Shown: positions 26,236 to 32,417 of the stretch, piece after piece
How positions within the stretch are numbered: position 1 is the first letter of the stretch
Layout: each line of letters starts with the position of its first letter
Notes under the pieces: generated by a model
The model's input: only the letters and a program-made list of their open reading frames with translations
Databases searched by the model: none
What the model was told of the DNA's origin: nothing
Position numbers and translations under genes: made by a program
Source of the DNA: Clostridia bacterium
GTDB lineage: Bacteria; Bacillota; Clostridia; Lachnospirales; Bianqueaceae
Length of the DNA stretch: 64,000 nt
Reading direction: 5' to 3'
NCBI GenBank assembly: GCA_900764045.1
Contig: CAAFMN010000024.1
Location: forward strand, 1 to 64,000

Positions 26236-27316
26236 ATGGAGCATTTACGGATGCGTGTTTCTGATGCTTTTTCTTAGCGGATGTAAGACTTCTCCCGTTT
26301 TGACGGTGGGGAAGGATGAAATCAGCGTAGAACAGGCCCGAATCTATCTGGCGCTTACCTTGCAGGAGTATGAGCAGCGCGGCGGAAATGAGATCTGGAA
26401 TATGAAGATCGGCGGAGAGAGCGCCTATGACGCCGCTTGTGAGGCAGCGCTCTCTTCAATGATACGCAATCGTGTCGTATTGGAAAAGAGACATACGTCG
26501 AAGCGTACGATTACGCAGGAAGAGCAGACGGAGATCGATCAGGCTGTGGACAGGCTGTATCAGCGCCTTGGCGCGGAGACACTGGAATCTTGGAGGCTGA
26601 CAAGAGAACAGGTTGAAAAGCTGGTTCAAGAAGAATACACGGTGTGGAGTTTTCTGAATCAGATGGATTACGAGGCGGATCAAACCGAAGTGGAGCGTCA
26701 GGTCGAAGAGTACTTTGTCTGGTATGATCACCTGAACGTCGAAGAGTACATGCAGAAGATCTGGCTGGACGCGGTGGTGATCTATACAGGACAGTGGATT
26801 GGCGACGAATGGGTGGAATACTCCGCGGAGGGAAAGGAAAGGCAGAGACAGCAGGCGGAACAGGTCGCGGAAGCACTTGCTTCCGGCACGGAGTTCGAGG
26901 AAGTACGAAAGCGCTACAGTGAGGAAGAGACGATCCGTTTCGCAGCTCCGTTCAGAGAAGGTCTGATTCAGAATGATGTCGGCAGTGTCTTTTATAAAGG
27001 ACAGCTGGAGAGAAATCTCTGGGAGCCATTATTTCGGATACCGAGCGGAGAGTATTCACAGATTCTGGAGAGCCGGTACGGGTATCTGATTGTCAAAGTG
27101 CTGGGATTTCCGGATACGGAAGACGATGCGCAGAGAATCTATCAGCAGAAGCTGGAAACAGAACGGGAACAATATCGTCAGACTGTTTTGAAAGCAGAGA
27201 CTTACAAGGGAATTCTGGCAATCGTCGAACAGTGGCAGGAAGAGACAGAGGTCCATATAGACACCGCTCAGTGGCAGAGAGTCACAGAAAGTTTGAGGCA
27301 GTGGACAGAATCATAA
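26222..27316 (+). CDS. PrsA/SurA-like foldase lipoprotein
   Basis: A 364-residue secreted lipoprotein. The signal peptide ends in the lipobox LFLSGC (Cys21), so it should be anchored on the outer face of the membrane. The region after it (VLTVGKDEISVEQARIYLAL) matches the N-terminal chaperone domain of SurA/PrsA proteins. A rotamase-like segment follows near 210-300 (EVRKRYSEEETIRF; LFRIPSGEYSQILESRYGYLIVKVLG), with the expected glycine-tyrosine-glycine turn. It probably helps exported proteins fold. It overlaps mfd, a common clostridial order. Whether it retains isomerase activity is uncertain. Confidence 0.85.
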   Translation: MKIHKWSIYGCVFLMLFLSGCKTSPVLTVGKDEISVEQARIYLALTLQEYEQRGGNEIWNMKIGGESAYDAACEAALSSMIRNRVVLEKRHTSKRTITQEEQTEIDQAVDRLYQRLGAETLESWRLTREQVEKLVQEEYTVWSFLNQMDYEADQTEVERQVEEYFVWYDHLNVEEYMQKIWLDAVVIYTGQWIGDEWVEYSAEGKERQRQQAEQVAEALASGTEFEEVRKRYSEEETIRFAAPFREGLIQNDVGSVFYKGQLERNLWEPLFRIPSGEYSQILESRYGYLIVKVLGFPDTEDDAQRIYQQKLETEREQYRQTVLKAETYKGILAIVEQWQEETEVHIDTAQWQRVTESLRQWTES

Positions 27317-27323
27317 AAAATGA

Positions 27324-27352
27324 TTGCAAAATATTCAGAAAAGTGATACAAT
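27324..27352 (+). promoter_or_regulatory. Promoter of the nuclease-like gene
   Basis: TTGCAA (27324-27329), a 17-bp spacer and TACAAT (27347-27352). The start site would fall about 20 bp before the TTG start. Confidence 0.7.
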
Positions 27353-27376
27353 ATCTCTCCTTAGGAAGGAGGGATA

Positions 27377-28078
27377 TTGTTGTTTCCAGTGATTTATTTT
27401 CTTTTCGTTACTGCCAAATGCTTCGCGTACCGCGGCACCTGGAGCTTGTCTCATAAGCGCCACACCAACGGGCACATGTATTATTACAAGCAAATTGGTA
27501 ATAAGACCTCTTATGTGAGGCGTGGGGAGGAAGCTCAGGTTCTGGCCGAATACGACGAGCGGCAGAAGTGGCGCCAGGAGCGCAAGAATCTCAACCAGCA
27601 GTTGATGAATTTATCGCCTGCCGAGCGCCGTGAAGTCCGCCAGCAAATGAAATTATACCAGGAACTAGGACTTGAGAAATTCCCCTTAGACAAGGATGTG
27701 TCCTTCGACGGGACGGTTCTCGATTCCAGAGCCGAGATTATCCTCTATGAATTCTTGAGAAATCTGGGCCTTAAGGCTGAACACAACCGCCCGGTTGATC
27801 CTCATCCCTATAGTTATTTGCCTGATTTCACGTTTACCCTTAATGGCAAAAGAATGTATTTGGAACATATGGGCAAACTAGAAGATCCCCAATATCGCCG
27901 CAAGCAGATCGAAAAGATCAAAAACTACAAAACCTATGACATCCGGCTCGGCGAGAATCTGATTATCACAAGCTCCAATAGACATTTCCAAGCACCCAGA
28001 ATCCTCTGGCAACTCGTCATCCGCGGAGTTTTGTCAGCGTCAAAAGCAAGAAAGCTGATCAGAAAGAACAAAAAGTGA
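27377..28078 (+). CDS. PD-(D/E)XK nuclease-like protein linked to palindromic array
   Basis: A 233-residue protein. The N-terminal 70 residues are basic and tyrosine-rich (NGHMYYYKQIG, then KTSYVRRGEEAQVLAEY), followed by a charged helical linker. The C-terminal half has the order expected of a PD-(D/E)XK nuclease: DSRAEIILYEFL, then LPDFTF, then MYLEHMG with a following lysine-rich helix (RRKQIEKIKNY), then GENLIIT. I recall a recurrent clostridial family with YPDF and YWEHLG in the same layout, often in many copies per genome; this is memory, not a search. TTG start with AAGGAGGG 3-6 bp upstream (a second TTG follows directly). It has its own promoter, and 29 bp after its stop begins a palindromic array. 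No transposase motif was seen. Confidence 0.75.
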   Translation: MLFPVIYFLFVTAKCFAYRGTWSLSHKRHTNGHMYYYKQIGNKTSYVRRGEEAQVLAEYDERQKWRQERKNLNQQLMNLSPAERREVRQQMKLYQELGLEKFPLDKDVSFDGTVLDSRAEIILYEFLRNLGLKAEHNRPVDPHPYSYLPDFTFTLNGKRMYLEHMGKLEDPQYRRKQIEKIKNYKTYDIRLGENLIITSSNRHFQAPRILWQLVIRGVLSASKARKLIRKNKK

Positions 28079-28107
28079 CATTTTTCATAGATTGGTCTAT
28101 TTTTCCA

Positions 28108-28402
28108 TAGAAGTCCGTCCCTCCACGAAAAATCTACCAGATTTTCTTGAAAATCCGGAGAAAGCCTATAAAATATCTAGTACACCCAAACTTAAACAGC
28201 TCCCTGTCAAGTTGACATGGAGCTGTTCACTCTCAAAGTGTACTAGCTATTTTCCCAAAATCAGAGGCAACCTATAAAACCCTGGCACACCCAAGAGCAT
28301 CAAGCTTCCAAGTGTACCAGGGTTTTTCAAGAATCCAGAGACAACCTATGGAACCATGGTATACGTAAGAGGCTTGCTCTCCTAAGTGTACCAGATTATT
28401 TC
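28108..28402. repeat. Array 2 of the palindromic repeat family
   Basis: The first 27 bp (28108-28134) are identical to 34-60 in array 1. More diverged units follow: CTAGTACAC pairs with GTGTACTAG around 28178-28247 and encloses a second perfect hairpin (AACAGCTCC with GGAGCTGTT); AAACCCTGGCACAC pairs with GTGTACCAGGGTTT around 28278-28327 with one mismatch; TGGTATAC pairs with GTGTACCA near 28360-28395. The linker AATCCAGAGACAACCTAT is shared in form with array 1. No gene is seen in 28079-28471. The array follows the nuclease-like gene directly. Confidence 0.85.
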
Positions 28403-28431
28403 AAATACAGAGCAGGAAGGAATATTCAAAT

Positions 28432-28467
28432 AAAAACGAGGGTATCCCTAAGACACCCTCTCGTTTG
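28432..28467 (-). terminator. Terminator of the glycolipid glycosyltransferase gene
   Basis: On the minus strand AAACGAGAGGGT pairs with ACCCTCGTTT (2-nt bulge), followed by TTTATTTG. It lies just past the stop codon. Confidence 0.8.
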
Positions 28468-28471
28468 AATT

Positions 28472-29605
28472 TTATTCTTCAGTGGAAAAGTTCTTGTTAT
28501 AGTCTTCCAGGATGAACTCGCAGATCATGGAAGCGGAAAAAGGATTGACATAAAGCGCCTGGGCCTCGCGCATCTGTTCCCGGATGGATTCGTCATCCAG
28601 AAGCGTGCGGACGGCTTGCAGATAATCTCCCGTATTGTTCGGCGCAAGAGCCATGTTATGTCTTGCGTAAAAAGCGGAATTCCTGGTTTCACAGCCGGGG
28701 ATCGGGGCTGTCAAAATGAGGGGAAGACGTTTGGCTGCCGCCTCGGTGGAGGTCAGTCCGCCGGGTTTGGTCAGAAGAACATCGGCGGCGTCCATATACA
28801 GGCTGACCTGATCGGTATAGTCCACGATAAAGATATTTGGGGACTGAGCGTATTTTTGCTGCAGCTGCTCCCGAACCTTCTGATTGCTGCCACACAGGAT
28901 AACCAGCGTGAGTCTCGTTCCGTATTCTTTTTTTAGGGCGGACGTAATCTTACCGATATGCCCGAAGCCCATGCTGCCGGACATAATCAGAATCATCTTC
29001 CCGTCTTCCGGAAGTCCAAGAGTCTGTCTGGCCTCCGCTTGATTGCGATGAACACCGAAGGTACGCTGTACCGGAATACCCAGAGGAATCAGCTTCTCGT
29101 GCGGAATCCCAGCGCGATAGAACTCCCGCATCAGTTCACGGTGCGGAATGATGAAATAATCCGGATTGGTTTCCTCCCAGAAAGGAATGCAGGTATAATC
29201 GGTCGCGACCGCGTAGGTACGGATATGAAGCGAGCGGTTCTTTTTCAAATACGTCAGCGCCTCGGCAGGAAACAGGTGGGGCATCACAATGGTGTCAAAC
29301 TGATGCTCTTCAATGTAATCGCCCAGCTTGGCGGCGTATTTGCAATTGAAAGCATAGACGACGGACTTGCGGTGCGGTGAACTGATCCACTGCCCGGCAT
29401 TGTAAAAGAATTGAAACAATTTAGGGATCTTGGTTGTAATATTTACATAGATGGAAGAAGCCTTCTTGGAGGCCTTGGGCCGCGCGAAGGAAAGCGTATC
29501 CAAAAATTCGCATTCGATTCCGCGGCGGTGAAACTCCTCATACAGCGCGCGTCCGGCCGCATTATGGCCGCCGCCGGTATTGCAGGAAAGAATCAGCACC
29601 TTCAT
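28472..29605 (-). CDS. UgtP/MGDG-synthase-like glycosyltransferase
   Basis: A 377-residue GT28-type enzyme related to monogalactosyl/monoglucosyl diacylglycerol synthases. The acceptor domain starts VLILSCNTGGGHNAAGRAL, the diagnostic start of this family, and includes TYAVATDYTCIPFW. The donor domain has MSGSMGFGHIGK and KPGGLTSTEAAAKRLPLI, the sugar-nucleotide contact region. It is expected to glycosylate diacylglycerol at the membrane inner face to make glycolipids. Transcribed alone with a terminator. Sugar (glucose or galactose) not determined. Confidence 0.9.
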   Translation of the reverse strand: MKVLILSCNTGGGHNAAGRALYEEFHRRGIECEFLDTLSFARPKASKKASSIYVNITTKIPKLFQFFYNAGQWISSPHRKSVVYAFNCKYAAKLGDYIEEHQFDTIVMPHLFPAEALTYLKKNRSLHIRTYAVATDYTCIPFWEETNPDYFIIPHRELMREFYRAGIPHEKLIPLGIPVQRTFGVHRNQAEARQTLGLPEDGKMILIMSGSMGFGHIGKITSALKKEYGTRLTLVILCGSNQKVREQLQQKYAQSPNIFIVDYTDQVSLYMDAADVLLTKPGGLTSTEAAAKRLPLILTAPIPGCETRNSAFYARHNMALAPNNTGDYLQAVRTLLDDESIREQMREAQALYVNPFSASMICEFILEDYNKNFSTEE

Positions 29606-29742
29606 AAGCAGTGAGTCCTTCTTTCTCGTATTGTTAATTTGGTTCTTGCGAATTTAAGGATAACACAGATTCCGAAAGAATGCAAGAAGTATTCATACAA
29701 TTGTAACAATATTAAGGAGAATTAAGAATACCGCGATTCGAT

Positions 29743-30288
29743 TTAGGAAAGTTGACGGCTCAGCAGTAAAGCGGCGGCACTGGCAAGTTTGATATCGCTG
29801 GCTTCCAGACGCGCGCTGTCCGGAGCGAGGAGTAGGACGGCGCCGGTGGGATCGCCGCCGGAGAGGACGGGACAGAGAAGCTCTTCAGAAAAATGCTTTT
29901 CAGAAACGGATGCGGCAGGGCAGATGTATTCGCGGTCGGTATTGGAAGCGCGAAAGGTTTTACGCAGCAGCAGAAGGCGGTGCAGTTCAGGCGTGATCTC
30001 TTGATCCTGTAATTCTTTGGCGTATTTACCGGCAGCGCAGAGAATATGATCCTGATCGCAGATACAGGCGGTTAGGCCGCTTGTTTGTGAGAGTACCTCC
30101 GAGAGCTGCCGGGCAGTGTCACTCATTTCACCGACAGGGGAATACTTTTTCAGAATGATCTCCTGATCCGGACCGGTAAAGATTTCGATGGGATCGGCCT
30201 CACGGATATGCAGGGTGCGGCGGATCTCCCGTGGGATGACAAGACGTCCCAAGTCGTCCACCCTTCTTACAACACCGGTTGCTTTCAT
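29743..30288 (-). CDS. spoVT: Stage V sporulation protein T
   Basis: A 181-residue transcription factor. Residues 1-50 are an AbrB-type swapped-hairpin DNA-binding domain (TGVVRRVDDLGRLVIPREIRR), and residues 55-181 form a GAF-like domain, the SpoVT layout. It controls late forespore gene expression under sigma-G. The start at 30288 has AAGGAG 10 bp upstream; an ATG seven codons earlier lacks it. Length and N-terminal sequence match the family closely. It is transcribed away from hup. Confidence 0.95.
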   Translation of the reverse strand: MKATGVVRRVDDLGRLVIPREIRRTLHIREADPIEIFTGPDQEIILKKYSPVGEMSDTARQLSEVLSQTSGLTACICDQDHILCAAGKYAKELQDQEITPELHRLLLLRKTFRASNTDREYICPAASVSEKHFSEELLCPVLSGGDPTGAVLLLAPDSARLEASDIKLASAAALLLSRQLS

Positions 30289-30400
30289 GTCTATCAATCT
30301 CCTTATCAAAAAATGGATATAGCTCTAGTATCCGGGAAAAGAGCCAAATTATGCAAGACCATAAAAAATAATGAAAATCTCCCTTTTTTGTATTTGGGAC

Positions 30401-30429
30401 TTGACAAACCAGAGAAAAATGAGTATAAA
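30401..30429 (+). promoter_or_regulatory. Sigma-A promoter of hup
   Basis: Consensus TTGACA (30401-30406), a 17-bp spacer and TATAAA (30424-30429). The leader is about 110 nt and contains CACAGGGA (about 30468-30475) complementary to TCCCTGTG (about 30506-30513), a possible regulatory stem ahead of the strong AGGAGG site. Confidence 0.85.
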
Positions 30430-30548
30430 TAGGTATAGGACAGACAAAGGGACTGGGATACACCCACAGGGATGTAGGAAGAGGCATCTTTCAGGTTCGT
30501 ATGCGTCCCTGTGATTTGATCCGAATATATTTCTAGGAGGAATTTAAG

Positions 30549-30827
30549 ATGAACAAGGCAGAACTGGTAGCAGCGCTTGCTGAGTCTATGGAAGTGACTA
30601 AGAAGGAAGCTGAGAAGTTTCTGAAGACTTTTGAGGATGTAGTAACTGAAGAATTGAAGAAGGGCGGAAAGGTTCAGCTGGTTGGCTTTGGTACCTTTGA
30701 AGTAGGTCAGAGACCTTCTCGTACCGGTATCAATCCCCGTACCAAGGAATCCATCCAGATCCCGGCTGCTAAGACCCCGAAGTTCAAGGCTGGCAAGGCT
30801 CTGAAGGACGCTGTCAACGATAAGTAA
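30549..30827 (+). CDS. hup: HU-type nucleoid protein
   Basis: A 92-residue DNA-bending protein that compacts the chromosome as a dimer. It starts MNKAELVAALAESMEVTKKEA and contains the DNA-binding arm sequence VGFGTFEVGQRPSRTGINPRT. Length and ending (KFKAGKALKDAVN) are normal for HU. Strong promoter, structured leader and terminator indicate high expression. The position just before rqcP and yabP is conserved in clostridia. Confidence 0.98.
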   Translation: MNKAELVAALAESMEVTKKEAEKFLKTFEDVVTEELKKGGKVQLVGFGTFEVGQRPSRTGINPRTKESIQIPAAKTPKFKAGKALKDAVNDK

Positions 30828-30841
30828 TCAGTAAAGATGCG

Positions 30842-30880
30842 AACGCCTGCGGAGAAGATTCCACAGGCGTTTATTTATTT
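30842..30880 (+). terminator. Terminator of hup
   Basis: AACGCCTGCGGA pairs with TCCACAGGCGTT (one mismatch) around a 6-nt loop and is followed by TATTTATTTT. Some read-through probably drives the rqcP-yabP-yabQ genes. Confidence 0.85.
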
Positions 30881-30895
30881 TCAGGAGGTGTTAGG

Positions 30896-31138
30896 ATGCG
30901 TTTGGATAAGTACCTTAAGGTGTCCCGGCTGATCAAGCGCAGGACGGTGGCCAATGAGGCCTGCGATGCAGGACGGGTGACGGTCAATGGTAAGGCGGCA
31001 AAAGCGGGAACGGTCGTGAAGGTCGGGGACGTGATCGAAGTACAGTTTGGAAACGGCGCCGTGCGCGCGGAGATTACGCAGATCACGGAGACCACGCGGA
31101 AAGAAGAAGCTAAGGAAATGTACAAGATCCTTCCCTAA
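30896..31138 (+). CDS. rqcP: RqcP (YabO) S4-domain RNA-binding protein
   Basis: An 80-residue S4 protein, MRLDKYLKVSRLIKRRTVAN, with the RNA-binding GRVTVNGKAAKAGT core. RqcP works with RqcH on stalled 50S subunits to add C-terminal alanine tails. CAGGAGGTG lies just before the ATG. Position between hup and yabP matches the conserved order in spore formers. Confidence 0.93.
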   Translation: MRLDKYLKVSRLIKRRTVANEACDAGRVTVNGKAAKAGTVVKVGDVIEVQFGNGAVRAEITQITETTRKEEAKEMYKILP

Positions 31139-31211
31139 GGAAGGAATATTTGCCAGGGCTCCCTCATATATTGAATTAAAGCAGGAACAATCCGAAAAAA
31201 GGGGGGAGCAG

Positions 31212-31493
31212 ATGGTGGAGACGGCGACGCCGCACCGGCTTGTATTGGAGAACCGCAGTCATATGGAGATAACAGGGGTTCTGGATTTGCTTGTATTTGA
31301 TGAGTCGGAGATCGTGCTGGAGACCTCCGGAGGTGTGCTGAATATTCGAGGGGCTGAGCTTCATATGAATACTATGACGCTGGAGAAGGGGCTGTTGATA
31401 CTGGACGGAGATGTAGCGGAGATTTTTTATGAAGAGCCGGGAATGCTGAAAAAGCAAAAGACCGGGTTTATGAGCAAGTGGATAAAGGGATGA
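31212..31493 (+). CDS. yabP: Spore morphogenesis protein YabP
   Basis: A 93-residue protein. Family signatures: HRLVLENRSHMEITGVLDLL, VFDESEIVLETSGGVLNIRG and LEKGLLILDGDV. YabP is required for spore cortex and coat formation. The ATG at 31212 is preceded by GGGGGGAG; upstream in-frame sequence lies within rqcP. It starts 73 bp after rqcP and is followed by yabQ. Confidence 0.93.
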   Translation: MVETATPHRLVLENRSHMEITGVLDLLVFDESEIVLETSGGVLNIRGAELHMNTMTLEKGLLILDGDVAEIFYEEPGMLKKQKTGFMSKWIKG

Positions 31494-31497
31494 AGAG

Positions 31498-31878
31498 ATG
31501 ATAAGCGAGCAGTGCCGGTTATTTCTTCTGTCAATATTGTACGGATTCGGAGCGTGGTCAGGCTACGATCTTCTGCGTCTATGGCGCAGAATGGTGCCTC
31601 ACTCGCTCTTTTTCATTCATATGGAAGATCTGCTGTTCTGGGCAGGGACGGCCCTGCTATTCTACTATGAGGCACTGTATCAGGCGGCGGGAGTGCTCCG
31701 GGCGTATTATTTTCTGGGCGGTTTGCTCGGAGTGATTGTCTGCGAAGGAACCGTAAGTCCGATTTTGCTGAAATATGCGGTGCTGGCAGCGAAAAAAGCG
31801 GGGGAACGATGGGGGAAAGTGTGGAAAAAATGTAAATCCACGGAGAAAAAATTTGAAAAAAGCTCCAAACCCCATTGA
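31498..31878 (+). CDS. yabQ: Spore cortex protein YabQ
   Basis: A 126-residue membrane protein with four hydrophobic segments in the first 90 residues (YGFGAWSGYDLLRLWRR; MEDLLFWAGTALLFYYEAL) and a lysine-rich cytoplasmic tail. YabQ helps build the spore cortex. Layout and neighbours (yabP before, divIC after) fit the family. Starts 4 bp after yabP. Confidence 0.9.
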   Translation: MISEQCRLFLLSILYGFGAWSGYDLLRLWRRMVPHSLFFIHMEDLLFWAGTALLFYYEALYQAAGVLRAYYFLGGLLGVIVCEGTVSPILLKYAVLAAKKAGERWGKVWKKCKSTEKKFEKSSKPH

Positions 31879-31935
31879 CGAATGGTGTAAAATATTATAT
31901 CATGATAAACATGAAAGCAAAAAGGCGGTAATAGC

Positions 31936-32268
31936 ATGTCGTATAGAAATAAAAGACACGACATGGCGGCGAGGGAGCAGACATCGGGCAAAAAGCCTAA
32001 GCGTTCATTGAGGAATTTTTGTATCATTGGTTGTTTTCTTGCTTTCATGTTTGGTTGTTATTGGAATTATCAGAAGCTGCAGGATGATATTGCAGCGGTT
32101 TATCAGGAAGCGCAGCTTGTTGAGAATCAGATCAGCGGGGAACTGGAGAAGCAGATCGACATCAAAGCCAAGCAGAGCTATTACAGTACGGACGAGTATT
32201 ATATGAGACTTGCCAGAATGCGGTTTAATCTGCTTCTTCCGGGCGAGCATCTATATGTGTTTGAGTAA
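31936..32268 (+). CDS. divIC: Septum formation initiator DivIC/FtsB-like
   Basis: A 110-residue bitopic membrane protein. A short basic cytoplasmic tail (residues 1-27), one membrane helix (about 28-46), then a coiled coil (NYQKLQDDIAAVYQEAQLVENQI) and a C-terminal segment YYMRLARMRFNLLLPGEHLYVFE in which the tail residues resemble the FtsL-binding part of FtsB/DivIC. It belongs to the divisome. Position before spoIIE is conserved in Firmicutes. Confidence 0.9.
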   Translation: MSYRNKRHDMAAREQTSGKKPKRSLRNFCIIGCFLAFMFGCYWNYQKLQDDIAAVYQEAQLVENQISGELEKQIDIKAKQSYYSTDEYYMRLARMRFNLLLPGEHLYVFE

Positions 32269-32304
32269 CAGCGTACCGATCGGCAGATACGGGCGCTGTT
32301 TTTG
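32267..32304 (+). terminator. Terminator after divIC
   Basis: AACAGCG pairs with CGCTGTT and is followed by a run of T. It starts at the stop codon of divIC. Confidence 0.75.
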
Positions 32305-32355
32305 TATGCTTTTAAAAGGTTTTGTCAGAAAATTTTTCGGGACGAACTCCACGCT

Positions 32356-32388
32356 TTGACATTTTTTGTAAATGGAATCTTATATAAT
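32356..32388 (+). promoter_or_regulatory. spoIIE promoter with wide (Spo0A-type) spacer
   Basis: TTGACA (32356-32361) and TATAAT (32383-32388) are 21 bp apart, the spacing known for Spo0A-activated sigma-A promoters such as B. subtilis spoIIE and spoIIG. A partial 0A-box match GGACGAA (32340-32346) lies just upstream. Confidence 0.7.
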
Positions 32389-32417
32389 CATGGAAAGCAT
32401 GATTAGGGGGGAATCCA

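Noticed and set aside
27377..28078. Transposase of an insertion sequence
   Set aside because: No DDE, HUH or recombinase motif, and no flanking terminal inverted repeats or target duplication were seen.
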